A stretch of DNA of 64,000 nt. Origin: Onthophagus taurus (taxonomy: Eukaryota > Arthropoda > Insecta > Coleoptera > Scarabaeidae). The position numbers were made by a program, and so were the translations under genes. Location of the stretch: assembly GCF_036711975.1 (NCBI RefSeq), contig NC_091972.1, positions 22,697,001 through 22,761,000 on the forward strand, written 5' to 3'. Within the stretch, counting starts at the first letter, position 1, and the number at the start of each line of letters is the position of its first letter. Shown piece after piece: positions 46,100-57,600 of this stretch. A model generated the notes under the pieces. It saw nothing but the letters and a program-made list of their open reading frames with translations, searched no databases and was not told where the DNA came from.

Positions 46100-46953
46100 G
46101 TTGTAATTTTACCAGAAAGACACCTGAAGGTTTAATGAAGTGCGAACCAACATTTAAAAATTTTTGAATTTTGTGTACAGGGTCCCTCTAATATCAAATC
46201 TTATAAACTGAGATAATTACACTCATTCGAGCAAAAAAGCTATGTGGTGTGACTCATTAGTATCACTTCATTAAGTTACATTAAAGTAACAAATATTTTA
46301 TGTACAGGGTGTCCCAATTTCGATGTCCGCATAGGCTATCTCCGAAACTAAAAGAGATAGAAAAAAAGTAGCTTACATGTCATGATCTCGTTTTTCGAGA
46401 AAATGCTAATGCCGAAAACTCCGAACAGCTATCATCTTTTGTTTTCGCCCTATCGGCAAAAACTGAAAATTCTGCGAAAACGACAATCGCAAATATCTCA
46501 CTTATTATTAAAGATGGAGTATTATAAATAAAACATTATATGGGCAACTTTTTACGAAGAATTCAGTGGCGTAGGTAGAATTTTTTTCCCAACTTTTATT
46601 TTCGAGATTTTAGACGTAACTTTATTTTTTTAAATGGAAACCATAGTTGGCTATGAGCTAAAATAATTTGGTATTTTCTCCTGATAACAAATATATATAG
46701 TTTGTGGGGTTTATTTCTTATAGCTATTGAATAATTAACAAAAATTCATTTTGTTCTATCTAAAACCAATGTATGTATTTAAAAGTTAATGTTGCTATGG
46801 TGACAACCATACATACTATGATGGAACATAATGTATCAAATAATTGCCAAAGTTTGTATTTAAAAATTCGATAACAACTCTGGCATTATGTGCTGGTAAG
46901 AAGCACCAGCATGTTAAGTGTCAAAGAATAACAAAACTGAATAAAACTTTACA

Positions 46954-47690
46954 ATGAATTTCGAAAATTATGAAAAATGTAACATGATGGAATTCTATAT
47001 GTTATCAGATAAGAATGCCACGTTAGCCGCGAAATTATATTTCACAAGGTATCCGGAAAGAAGACAACTGCACGTAAGAACCTTCAGCCGGTTAGCAGAA
47101 AATTTAATAGATTTTTGGTCCATCCCCAAACCACGTGCAAAAACATACCAAAATGGCCTGCAAGAGGATGAAGTCAATGTGTTGGCTTCACTTGCGATAA
47201 ATCCATCAACATCTTGCAGAGAAATTGAACAAGACGTCTGACCCAAAAACCGCTGCTTCCGAATATGAAAGAAAAATATGTATAAACCATACAAAGCGGG
47301 CCTAACTCATTATTTACGTGCAGGAGATGTTAATCTAAGATTAGAATTTTGTAGATGATATTTAGAAAAATTAAATAATCTGCTGTTTGTTCAAAATGTC
47401 ATCTGGACCAATGAAGTCTCTGAGTGTTCAAAGAAGATTGGGGTTCAATGTATGGTGTGCCCTTTTAGATAATAGAATTTTGGCATATAGTATCTACCAT
47501 AAAAACTTAAACTCAGGTAATACCTCAATATATCAAGGCAGCACATTGTGCCTTTGGTCGACAATTTGCCATTAAATAAGTCTCAAATGATATATTTTCA
47601 ATATGACGGAGCACCAGCACATAATGCCAGAGTTGTCAGTGAATTTTTAAATACTACTACAAACTTTGGCAATAATTGGAAACAATGGGC
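46954..47690 (+). pseudogene. mariner-like transposase (DUF4817 N-terminus), truncated
   Basis: An ATG at 46954 starts MNFENYEKCNMMEFYMLSDK, and AAKLYFTRYPERRQLHVRTF follows: the DUF4817 helix-turn-helix found in many insect mariner-like transposases. The frame breaks near 47240. Further blocks are YKAGLTHYLRAGDVNLRLEF (about 47290), a damaged WTNEV catalytic region (about 47403), and FQYDGAPAHNARVVSEFLN (about 47600), the conserved second catalytic Asp block. The C-terminal third is absent, replaced by the MITE and the right arm. Confidence 0.75.
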
Positions 47691-48105
47691 ACGTTCAGCC
47701 GGTGTCAACTGTTAAGTTGCTATATTAGCAGTCGCGGCTGAACGATATGCTAAGTCAGCGCTGTTACGCAGCAGTTTAGTAAATATCTCAGCGTAAGTAA
47801 TCTGCGCTTAGTTTGTCAGCGGTTGTGAAATTCTAGGTTAGGATTAATATTTTTTGTTTCTCCCCTTTAATTTTGAAAACTGGCAGAACTGTATAAAATG
47901 AAATGAGCCTTAAAATCAAGATCATCATCCATTATCTCTTGTAATAACACAAAATTTTCAAAAATATTATTGTTGGCCATAGTTTTAGGTTATGCTGAAC
48001 TGCTAATTCTCAATTGCTTGTTCAGCCGATTTCGTTCCGCTGTATTAAAGCTCATACAACTAGCTGACTGATTTAATTCAACTGTTGACACCTGCTGAAC
48101 GTACC
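47687..48105. mobile_element. Harbinger-like non-autonomous element, 419 bp
   Basis: Inverted ends GGGCACGTTCAGCCGGTGTC (47687) and, from the right, GGGTACGTTCAGCAGGTGTC (48105) are flanked by AAT on both sides. A GGG...CCC end with a 3-bp duplication is the PIF/Harbinger pattern. The interior holds a short minus-strand frame (about 47980-47880) beginning MANNNIFENFVLLQEIMDDD, possibly a transposase start. The target GGAAACAATGTTTTCC is palindromic, as Harbinger elements often prefer. Confidence 0.7.
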
Positions 48106-49890
48106 CAATGTTTTCCATCGTGGCATTGTTATCACCATAACAACATTAAGTTTTAAATACATACAATAGTTTTAGAAAGAACAAAAAAAATTGATACATT
48201 ATGTTCCATCATAGTATATATGGTTATCACCATAGCAACATTAACTTTTAAATACATACATTAGTTTTAGATAGAACAAAATGATTTTTTGTTAATTATT
48301 CAATAACTATAAGAAATATACCCCACAAACTATATATAGTTGTTATCAGAAGAAAATAACAAATTATTTTAGGTCATAGCCAACTATGGTTTCCATTTAA
48401 AAAAATAAAGTTATGTCTCAAATCTCGAAAATAAAAGATGGGAAAAAAGTTCTACCTACGCCACTGAATTCTTCGTAAAAAGTTGCCCATATAATGTTTT
48501 ATTTATAATACTCCATCTTTGATAATAAGTGAGATATTCGCTATTGTCGTGTTCGCAAAATTTTCAGTTTTTGCCGATAGGCCGAAAACAAAAGACGATA
48601 GCTGTTCGGAGTTTTCGGCATTAGCATTTTCTCGAAAAACGAGATCATGACATGTAAGCTACTTTTTTTCTATCTCTTTTAGTTTCGGAGATAGCCTATG
48701 TGGACATCGAAATTGGGACACCCTGTACAGGTGGGCAAATTTGGGTGTTATATTTGTCCCGGTCTCTTTATGTCCCGGTCTCTTTTTCCGAGACTAATCC
48801 AATCCCGCAAAGAACAAATCTCTATCTTCTTTTGTTTTTAAGTTATAGTCGAAAAGTCAAATTTTAGCGATTTCAAAAAATGCTCATATTTCGTTTATTT
48901 TTGAAATTAGAGAAATGGGGTTAATACATTCTACAAGCACTTTTTTGAGTAGAATATACTGTCGTTGAAAAATTTTAAAAATAGCTGATAATTTTTGAGA
49001 TATAACATAAAGTTGTATTTTTTTAAATACAAACTATAGTTGATTATGATGTTACTGAAAAGAGCATATTTTTAGCTTTCCAATGATGTATCGCACGCAT
49101 GATGTATCTGCAGAAAATAAGCGTTATTTTTCAATTCTAAAATATTAAAGATTAAAATTCAAATTTTTAATTATAGTAGGCGTGAAAAACGCTAAATGCT
49201 ACTTACAAGGGAAGTATCAGAACTGTCCCTCACCGATTTTGTTGAAATTTGGTACAGCGATAGTATGGCCAAAAATAAGGTTTACATATTTTTTTATACG
49301 TGCTAATAAAGCCCCTGGGCCGAGTTATAAGGGTTGGAAATCGGGGCGAAATATATATATTCGCTTATAGGCTGAAAACGAAAATAGCTATCGAAATGTG
49401 GTAAACGTAAACTGATATTCATTTTCTGAGGGCTTCCCTAAAAGTAAACTACCCCTAGTTTTTTGGAATATTTTAAAAACTACCTTGTCGATTTTGGCGA
49501 TATTATGTGTCCTTATAGTACGTTTAAAAATATTAATGACGTGTTTTTTCTTATTTGCCTCTGACCATCCCCTGCAAAGTTACGGGGTATGATAGATTAT
49601 CCCTTTCCTTAAGAATAATGTGATAATCAGTTACACTTTTGAACAATATTTTGAAGAAAACCATTAATGAGATGTAAATTAAGATTTACGCAGTAAAATA
49701 AACCCTATACGACATTAAGGGGTGGTTTTTTTCGCGATAATTGTTTGTCGATTTTGGAGCAATTTACCACGCTGATTTTTTTATACGTTAGTACTATTGT
49801 AAGAACTTACAAGGGTTAGAAGTTTGGGGTAGAAAATATATTTTCGCTAATAACTTTCATACTCCTACAGAAAAAGCTTTTTTATCCTTA

Positions 49891-50092
49891 TTCTATTTAA
49901 ATAACACAAAAGCTAGGATAATTATATAAATATTTATTAATAATGAGTTAAAAAGCAACTGAAAAAAAATGGTTAAATATCACAAATTGCATTCTATTTA
50001 AATAACACAAAAACTAGGATAATTATATAAATATTTATTAATAATGAGTTAAAAAGCAACTGAAAAAAAATGGTTAAATATCACAAATTGCA
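49891..50092. repeat. 101-bp tandem duplication in left arm
   Basis: Positions 49891-49991 are repeated almost exactly at 49992-50092 (I see AGCTAGG against AACTAGG). The corresponding place in the right arm (about 54300-54410) has a single copy. Confidence 0.9.
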
Positions 50093-50100
50093 TTCTACAT

Positions 50101-50664
50101 TGTTAGAATCCTCTGGTATGTTTGGACCGAGGGTAATAAATACAATGTTCAAAGCAGATAACATATTCGTTTTGGCATCAAAGTCTGGTAAACTGACTTC
50201 TGCTCATATGAAAAATTGGCTATAAAATGTCTATTTCCCAAACACCGGACCCAAATCATTACTATTACTGGATTCTTGGAGTGGCCACTGCCAACAGGTC
50301 AAATTCAACCCCTGGATGTATTTGGTTTTAGAATATAGAATAATTTCATTAGAAGATTTTCTGATCAAATTATTCTCTATCAGTACGATGTCAATTTGCA
50401 TCAGCGAGATAATATTTTAAAATTGCAATCCCTAACGCATAACCAGTTGTCTTCCCCACGGTTTATTAATGTTTTTAAATACGCGTGGCTTGCGTCTGCA
50501 TATATAGAGGAGAGACCAGAACAGTTAAAAATCTCGTGGAGGTTTGTTTTTTCAATGAAAAACCTACGTGCGATGTCTGTGGAGAAATAGCTGTTATAAC
50601 TTGTGCATGGTGTAAACAATCGTTGTGTTTAAAACATTCTTTCCATGATTTTCATTATTGTGCG
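50101..50664 (+). pseudogene. DDE transposase C-terminal half (DSWxGH / IQPLDV type) with zinc ribbon
   Basis: Translated blocks in order: ESSGMFGPRVINTMFKADN (about 50107), VLASKSGKLTSAHMKNWL, SLLLLDSWSGHCQ (about 50265, catalytic-Asp block), TGQIQPLDVFGFRI (about 50297), RDNILKLQSLTHNQLSSPRF and then EVCFFNEKPTCDVCGEIAVI followed by CAWCKQSLCLKH ending FHDFHYC at 50664. The IQPLD block recalls pogo/Tigger-type DDE transposases; the C-terminal CxxC..CxxC..CxxH..HxxC set is a zinc ribbon. There are two frameshifts and at least two stops. The N-terminal half is gone. It lies in the core of the long-TIR element and is its best candidate enzyme. Confidence 0.7.
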
Positions 50665-50728
50665 ACGACCTTTCCTGGTTCGGTCCTAGGAAAAGGGGTC
50701 TTGGTGCCCTGTTATGTGTTCGGGATGT

Positions 50729-51720
50729 TAACGGTCTCGGGCGCCACCTTATGTTTAGAGAGTTAAGGAACTCTTTCGCCTCCAGGTAACTTTTGGGGGT
50801 TACAGTCGGAGATCCAGGGATTCGGTATGGGAAAGAAGAAAACAAGAAAAATTCGGAAAACAAATAACTATCAACTTTATTAATAATTAAATAAACAAAT
50901 AGGAGGGCAGTTTATTGCTTTGTGACCACGGTCGGAGAATGGGGACGGTGGGAATAAATTGACAAGACTTTGACTTTATAATAAAAAAAAAGTTTGAATT
51001 AAACAAATAAAAAAAATGAGGCGGAGGTATGGGATACACCTGGAAACCTTCCTAAGGTGCAAAGGAACGGAATACTCGAAGAACCTTCCAAGAGTATTAA
51101 GGTTGGGACAAAATGTACAACAATTAATGAAAGTTAACAAAAATAAAATCAAAGTCTTTCAAAATAAATCGGACTTACGGTAAAATAGAAATGCGGATAT
51201 TTCTAAGAAAAAAAATTTAGCGGGTGTCTTCGGAACTGTTGTTGTAGATGGAACTGTTGAAGAACTGTTGTAGATCTGATGAAGAACTGTTGAAGATCTG
51301 ATGAAGAACTGTTGAAGATCTGATGAAGAACAGTTAAAAATCAGAATTTTGGCCCTCTATTTATACCATTTTGGGGCGAAAACTGGATTTTTCCGCGTGG
51401 GGGATCGTATCAGTACAAGTTATCAACGACTAATTTACAATGCGCGGCGCTAATTAACAAAAATAGCAAAATTCTGACGGCGCTATCGGATGCGGGACAT
51501 AAAATTACATAATTACAGTTTTTGAACGGGTAAAATCGGTTAAAGAACGGCGGAGTAATTAACAATTAATCAACAATAATTAACGGAAAAATTTATAATA
51601 CAAATCAAAAGATACCCTTACTTATACAGAAAATCACAAAAATATTTTTAACAAAATCGGCCACTGTTTACGGCACTTATATTCACAGACGTTTTCCCGA
51701 CCACGTGTTTCACGTTAACA
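50729..51720 (-). mobile_element. LTR (about 970 bp) with adjacent PBS, minus strand
   Basis: On the minus strand TGTTAACGTGAAACACG at about 51720 starts an LTR-like block that ends at about 50750, followed by TGGCGCCCGAGACC (50746-50733), which fits a tRNA primer-binding site. A TATA box, TATAAAT at 51365-51359, is followed by AGAGGGCC, consistent with a U3/R promoter. Inside the R/U5 side a ~20-bp unit (GAACTGTTGAAGATCTGAT) is repeated about four times at 51235-51335. Only about 65 bp of internal sequence remain. Confidence 0.6.
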
Positions 51721-51844
51721 CCAATTAATCGGTATTAATTTACGCGCACCTTAACACAAAACAAATCCAGCAGTTGGGTGATGTTCGGGGCAATCCTACA
51801 TGGGCAATATTTTCAACGGATGACCATCAGGAATGGAGTAATTT

Positions 51845-52290
51845 AAGAGTGCGGGAAGTTAGCCCCCCATTTTTTGATTTTTAAATTTTTTATTGTTGTT
51901 CTAGATTGTTCTAGAGTTGTTCTACATTGTTCCAAAGCGGCAAATTGAAAAAATAAAAACTCCACGAGAAAACCGAAAAAACAGGTTTTTTGACTAGCCC
52001 CCCATTTTTGGAAAAGTGAAATTTTCTTTGTTGTTCTGGGTTGTTCTAGTTGTTCTAGTTATTGTTCTAGAAAATCAAAATTGTGGGATACAGCATTACG
52101 AAGTTATAACTAAAAATAGGTTTGGCCGCCGAAATGTCTGGTTGATTGCTGTGACCATAGCTTTTCTATTATCAATTCCATATTACAAATATATACTTAT
52201 TATAGCTAACGCAATCTGGAACAGCTATTATTTTCACTAGATCAACTCTCTAAAGGGCACTTTACTCTTTGAAAATTAAAGTTTTTCGAA
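51845..52290 (+). repeat. GTTGTTCTAG-rich dispersed repeat, copy 2
   Basis: It begins GAGTGCGGGAAGTTAGCC and ends near GGGCACTTTACTCTTTGA. It is a full-length match, in the opposite orientation, to 20909-21368. Degenerate continuation of its 3' part appears again at 52380-52600. Confidence 0.75.
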
Positions 52291-53084
52291 GTTTCAGTCA
52301 GTAATTCTTGTGTCAGCGGTTTTATATTACACAATAAGAATTAAAAAATACAGAACAATCTAACATAACTCAAACTTTGCCGATTCAAATTGTTCTAGAT
52401 GTGTTTTGCGTTCAACACGAACATTAATTTTGCAAAATCACATATTTTTTGTTGCTCTAAATTGTTCTTGTTGTTCTAGGTACTTAAAATGTTTATTTAA
52501 TCACTGCGGTTTTAGTTCTTTTAAAGTTTCATATTAAAAATTACTACTTACAACAATTAAAACAATTCAGAACAGCTGTTATTTTCACTAGAAAAACCTT
52601 AAATTTTATTAGTTGTTGTGATATCGGATAGGTTTTGTTGAATCAGTGAACCCAACCTTTAATATAATAATAGTTTTAAAAAATTAAAAAAATATGGAAT
52701 AATCTGACCATCTAATTTTCTAAAAATCACCTTTCTATTTAAACTTATAATAATAAAACATAAGATGCGATTTAAAGTGTATTTTATTTTGTAAAACTAA
52801 GTAATAAATTAATAAATAAACTAAACTAACAAAACAATAACTATTCTTTCACAAAAACTGTACGAAAACTTATTCTAAAGTAAAGTATAACTAAATAAAT
52901 TAAATCATCTAAATAGACTAATATCACGGAACTCATTTACACACATATATGCTTGTATGGATTTTTTTCTTAAATCATTAAATAATAACCAATTGTTGGG
53001 TACAAATGCCTTCGTAGCTGATGATACTTGCGAGGATATAGACTTTGTTCTGGAGTTGTAAATTGCGGGGATAATCGAGTACGG
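52291..53084. other. degenerate repeat continuation, no gene
   Basis: Scattered GTTCTAG/TTGTTCT motifs and a second GAACAGCTGTTATTTTCACT (about 52570) show that this is decayed copy material. No coding region is recognised. Confidence 0.5.
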
Positions 53085-53340
53085 GAAGTTAGCTCCCTAT
53101 TTTTTGATTTTTAAATTTTTCATTGTTGTTCTAGATTGTTCTAGAGTTGTTCTACATTGCTCCAAAGCGGCAAATAGCAATAATAAAAACTCTGCGAGAA
53201 AAACCAAAAAAACAGGCTTTTTACTAACCCCCCATTTTTGGAAAAATGATTTTCTTTGTCGTTCTAGTTATTGTTCTAGAAAATCAAAATTATGGGATTC
53301 GGCATTACGAAGTTATAACTAAAAATAGGTTGGGCTATTC
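53085..53340 (+). repeat. GTTGTTCTAG-rich dispersed repeat, copy 3 (partial)
   Basis: It starts GAGTACGGGAAGTTAGCT at about 53077 and follows copy 2 to the AACTAAAAATAGGTTGG block, then departs. Its orientation is the same as copy 2. Confidence 0.75.
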
Positions 53341-54300
53341 ATTTAGAAATCATGTTGAGAATGTTTGCACAGATTGCTTTAGTTTCCTAAAATTATTTTC
53401 AAAAACCGGTTCTAGTAAAGCAACATATAAAAAAGAGCTGAACTATTAACAGGAATAAATTATTTTGGAAGCCAGAATATTGCTGGCGTGATAATAGTGA
53501 ATGCTATGTCAAATATTACGTTTCTTTGCACACAACTATTTAAAGAAGAATTTAGTTATTGTAGGACTAAAAACTGCAATAATGGTTTAAACGTTACTTT
53601 CCATAAAAACATAATTTTACCAATCGACATTGACATCGTAACAATATTTGGCTATGCATAGCTAAAGCAAGTAATAGCTGATATTTGTAAATGTTTGAAA
53701 TCGGTTAGATCGGTCTATGATTTCTAATTCCGCATCATAAAAAAAATAGTCGCTATACGGTAGCTCGACGGTAGCTCGCTGGCTGCTGAAACTTCCTCGG
53801 GACTGTCGGCTGGACTGATAGAAACATGTGGCTTGTCGTATCTTGTTTGGAAATTTGTTAGTTTCGGCATTATTTAATTATTTGATAATAATTTTTTGGA
53901 AAGCACATGTTTTCGTGATTCAGCAATTTTATTAATCACTTTCATTTATTGATGATTCGGTCAGGGAACGTTGTTGGAATTTAAGATAACGGTTTCGAAA
54001 TGGAAAACGGAGAAAATCAAAGTCTAATTAAGAAAATTATCAAAATTAATAAAATGTGAATTGGGTTGCATAAACGGGCGGTGATAAGGAGATAAGATAT
54101 CTTTTTCGGAATTTCTACAAATCGGGTGGAAACTGTAACGTTTCGAGGTAGTGTGGGAAGTATACTCGGATATATTTAATTTTCGGTAATTTTTCGGAAT
54201 ATTCGGTTTTTGAAAAATAAAAATAATGTAACTTCGTTACAATTGCCAACAATACATTGAATAAAAAAAGTAAAAAGAAAGAAATTAAATTAATAATGTA
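53341..54300. other. no gene recognised (core of long-TIR element)
   Basis: Sequence between repeat copy 3 and the right inverted arm. A GGTAGCTCG direct repeat (about 53760-53780) is the only local structure seen. Confidence 0.45.
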
Positions 54301-55165
54301 GAATACAATTTGTAATAGTCAACCATTTCTTTGCCAGTTACTTTTTAACTTATTATTAATAAATATTTATATAACTACACTAACTTTTGTGTTATTTAAA
54401 TAGAGTAAGGATAAAAAACGTTTTCTGTAGGATTATGAAAATTATTAGCGAAAATATATTTTCTACCCCAAACTTCTAACCCTTTTAAGTTCTTTCAAAA
54501 GTACTACCTAACGTATAAAAAATCATCGTCGTAAATTGCACCAAAATCGATTTTTTCGCAAAAAAATTTAATTTTTGGGGTGGTTAGGGTAGTTAACCCC
54601 AGCCACCCCTAAATGTCGTATAGGGTTTATTTTACTGCGTAAATCTTAATTTACATCTAATTTATGCTTTTCTTCAAAATATTGTTCAACAGTGTAACAG
54701 TGTATCACATTATTCTTAAGGAAAGGGGTTATCTATCATACCCCGTAACTTTGCAGGGGATGGTCAGAGACAAATAAGAAAAAACACGTCATTGCTATTC
54801 TTAAACGTACTATAAGGACACATAATATCGCCAAAATCGTCAAGGTAGTTTTTAAAATATTCTAAAAAACTAGGGGTAATTTACCCCCTGAAGCCCTCAG
54901 ATATATGTGTGATACATGAATGGAAAGCTCTTTGAAAAAGAATATCAGTTTACGTTTACCACATTTCGATAGCTACTTTCGTTTTCAGCCTATAAGCGAA
55001 TATATATATTTCGCCCCGATTTCCAACCCTTATAACTCGCCCCAGAGGCTTTATTAGCACGTATAAAAAAATACGTAAACCTAATTTTTGGCCATACTAT
55101 CGCTGTACCAAATTTCAACAAAATCGGTGAGGGACAGTTTTGATACTTCCCTTGTTAGTTACTAT

Positions 55166-55544
55166 AGCAACGTGAGTTTATTTGTCATTTCATTCATGAA
55201 TTTTACGAAACAAGTTTCTCGTTTTCGCATTATCTTTAAATAAAACGATAAAATTAAATATAGAATATATTGGAGTCCGCTTTGAAGATGATACATAAGT
55301 CATCATATCCCCATTGAAACGGTGTTTCAATGGAAAGTCCGCTCCCAGTTTATAATCCCTAATTTTCCTCTATCTCACCCAATTTCAAAAGAAAAGATTG
55401 CTGATATCAAAAAACTTCTAAATCTTATGTTTGGGGAAAACTGGGAAAATACTATGGAAGATTTCATTCATAGATTTCTTCGAACCTTACAACCAGTAAA
55501 TTTAGTAGAAGAAGATGACAGTTTGTGACTGTTAGTTCCTGAAG
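55166..55544 (+). other. foreign segment in right arm with small ORF
   Basis: This segment is absent from the left arm. It carries a frame (55322-55528) translating as HPISKEKIADIKKLLNLMFG and later LVEEDDSL, then in another frame LLVPEVVHI. It reads like the end of a TE-associated protein, but I cannot name it. LINE RT follows immediately. Confidence 0.35.
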
Positions 55545-57026
55545 TTGTCCATATTTAATTATTCATTTCTACTGCCGTATGTCACACATCTTGTTAATTT
55601 TTGTATTCAAAATAGTGTATTTCCTTCTTTGTGGAAAGTAGCAGTCGTGCGCCCGATTCCAAAAGTTGCTAATCCGATCCTCGTTTCTGACCTTCGTCCA
55701 ATAAGTATACTAACGGCAATGTCAAAAATCATGGAAAAAATTATTAATGGTCAACTGCAGCATCACCTGGAAATTAATAACATCCTTCCTTCGGTTCAGT
55801 CTGGATTTAGACATGGTCACAGTTGTACGACTGCTTTAACGTGTGTAATCGATGACATAATGGGTGCAACAGATAGAGGGTACATGACTGTACTTGTTCT
55901 ATTGGATTACACGAAGGCATTTGATACAGTAAATCACAACCTCTTACTAACTATTTTAAAGCACTATGGGCTGGAAGATTCAGCAGTTGCATTCTTTGAG
56001 AATTTCTTAAGTGGTCGTCAACAATACGTGCAGCTGTCTAACCATCAATCTAATGTACGCCTTCTTGGGTCGGGTGTGGCGCAGGGTTCTGTGCTCTCCC
56101 CAACCCTGTTCTCAATTTACACAGCACCTTTAAGTAATATTTTTAAGTACTGCAAAGTTCATTTTTACGCAGACGATACTCAGGTGTATATATCATATAA
56201 ACCTCAAGAACAACAACATTATCTGAATTTATTGAATATAGAATTGTCGGATCTGGTGTCTGCCGCCAACCATCACAGTTTAGTAATCAATCCGAATAAA
56301 TCAAAAGTTATGATATTTGGCCGAAAAATGGATATTTTGCGTTATGGTGGAGATGTCAGGGTAACGGTCAACGGATCAACGCTCCCCATTGTATCTGAAG
56401 CACGTAATTTAGGGTTGGTGATGGATTCGGATTTGAGATTCCGGAGTCACGTGTCAAGTATGCTTCAGGGTGCGTTTGGTAAACTAAAAGCTCTGTACCC
56501 CTCTCGCCATCTTCTCACTATCAACACTAAGACTCTACTTTGTAATGCGCTGATTTTATCAAAATTTAATTTTGGAGATGTGGTGTATGGGCCGTCTTTA
56601 CTTAGGGTCGATGAGCAGCGCATACAGAGGGTTCAGAACGCCTGTCTGCGATTTATTTTCGGGATTAGGAAGTATGACAGAATTTCATATAAGTTGACAG
56701 AGGTAAAATGGCTTAATATGGTCCGTAGGAGGCAGCTGCATTGTTGTGTGTTTTATTACAACATAATTCAGAGAGAAAAGCCTCAATATTTATGCCAAAA
56801 AATTCAATATCGCACTGACATTCATAACTTGAATTTGAGATTCAGGGGGGCTCTGTCACCTCCTAACCACAATACGGAGTTATTTAAACGGAGCTTCAGT
56901 TATCAGATTGTAAAGACGTACAATGATTTACCCACTGAAACGAAACTGCTTGCAAGCGTCTCCTCATTTAAAAAGCGAGTGTTTGGTTGCTTACTTGATC
57001 AACAGACGGCAATCCTATCTATTTAA
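55545..57026 (+). CDS. LINE reverse transcriptase, 5'-truncated, frame intact (493 codons)
   Basis: The frame begins mid-domain (non-ATG at 55545) and stays open to the stop at 57024-57026. RT blocks: VAVVRPIPKVANP (near 30), SDLRPISILTAMSKIMEKII (near 48), QSGFRHGHSCTTAL (near 87) and motif A VLVLLDYTKAFDTVNH (near 120). Motif B GVAQGSVLSPTLFSIY is near 173 and motif C FYADDTQVYI near 207, followed by VINPNKSKVMIFG. The C-terminal domain contains RRRQLHCCVFYYNII and YRTDIHNLNLRF, shared with the fragment at 32.6 kb. The endonuclease and the RT N-terminus are missing, so it cannot retrotranspose alone. Lack of any stop suggests a recent insertion. Confidence 0.9.
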   Translation: MSIFNYSFLLPYVTHLVNFCIQNSVFPSLWKVAVVRPIPKVANPILVSDLRPISILTAMSKIMEKIINGQLQHHLEINNILPSVQSGFRHGHSCTTALTCVIDDIMGATDRGYMTVLVLLDYTKAFDTVNHNLLLTILKHYGLEDSAVAFFENFLSGRQQYVQLSNHQSNVRLLGSGVAQGSVLSPTLFSIYTAPLSNIFKYCKVHFYADDTQVYISYKPQEQQHYLNLLNIELSDLVSAANHHSLVINPNKSKVMIFGRKMDILRYGGDVRVTVNGSTLPIVSEARNLGLVMDSDLRFRSHVSSMLQGAFGKLKALYPSRHLLTINTKTLLCNALILSKFNFGDVVYGPSLLRVDEQRIQRVQNACLRFIFGIRKYDRISYKLTEVKWLNMVRRRQLHCCVFYYNIIQREKPQYLCQKIQYRTDIHNLNLRFRGALSPPNHNTELFKRSFSYQIVKTYNDLPTETKLLASVSSFKKRVFGCLLDQQTAILSI

Positions 57027-57378
57027 ATGTAAGGCGAAGGTGGCATTTATTAAGTATTAGTTTTCTTTTTTTTTTACATTTTTTTTCCCGTTTCTGTCTG
57101 TACTGGCAGAGGTATTTCTTTAATTATTTTCTTTATATATCTAGTTTATTCGCTTGTTGCTGAACGTTTTGGAATTTTTTGAATATTATTATAATGGAAT
57201 TTAAGGTTAAGTTGAGCAGTGTCTCGGCACTGAACTTCGCCATTTCGTACTATTATAATTTACTAGTGAATTTAGTATTTTATTTTATTTCATTTTTTTT
57301 TGTTTTGTATAGAATATTTAATTTGTTAATTTGATGTTGGTACGAATAAAGACATTATTATTATTATTATTATTATTA
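55545..57378 (+). mobile_element. Jockey/CR1-type LINE, 5'-truncated, with (ATT)n tail
   Basis: The element consists of an intact RT frame, about 330 bp of 3' UTR and a terminal ATT repeat (57355-57378) preceded by ACGAATAAAGAC. It is truncated at its 5' end within ORF2 and inserted in the right arm of the long-TIR element. Confidence 0.82.
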
Positions 57379-57600
57379 ATTAATACATGTCTTGTATTTT
57401 TAATAAACAAACTTTACTTGCTAACCATTTTTTATTGGTGAACAAAGTTAGGGATATGATGCTAAGAAATTTAAATTAACTATTCAAAGTTTTTATTCGT
57501 TGGTTCAAAACCAACTTTATCCTGAATAATAATAATAATAGTAGTAGTACCTTTATTCTGCAAAACCATGTATTATAGCTTATAGCCACTAGGTAGTTTT
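57379..57600. other. LINE-tail-like sequence on minus strand
   Basis: An (AAT)n run at 57525-57545 followed by AGTAGTAGTACCTTTATTC reads on the minus strand as GAATAAAGGTACTACTACT plus an ATT tail, the same pattern as other LINE ends here. Only about 70 bp of body remain. Confidence 0.4.

Larger units (their letters stand above)
46315..48725 (+). mobile_element. mariner-like transposon with ~540-bp inverted ends
   Basis: TA (46313-46314 and 48726-48727) flanks the ends CAGGGTGTCCCAATTTCGAT and its complement. The inverted arms are long (46315 to about 46855 and about 48185-48725), and one end segment of about 85 bp is duplicated on the right (about 48130-48210 and 48215-48295). A DUF4817-type transposase remnant and a Harbinger-like MITE lie between. 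It is inserted in the left arm of the 12-kb element. Confidence 0.85.
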
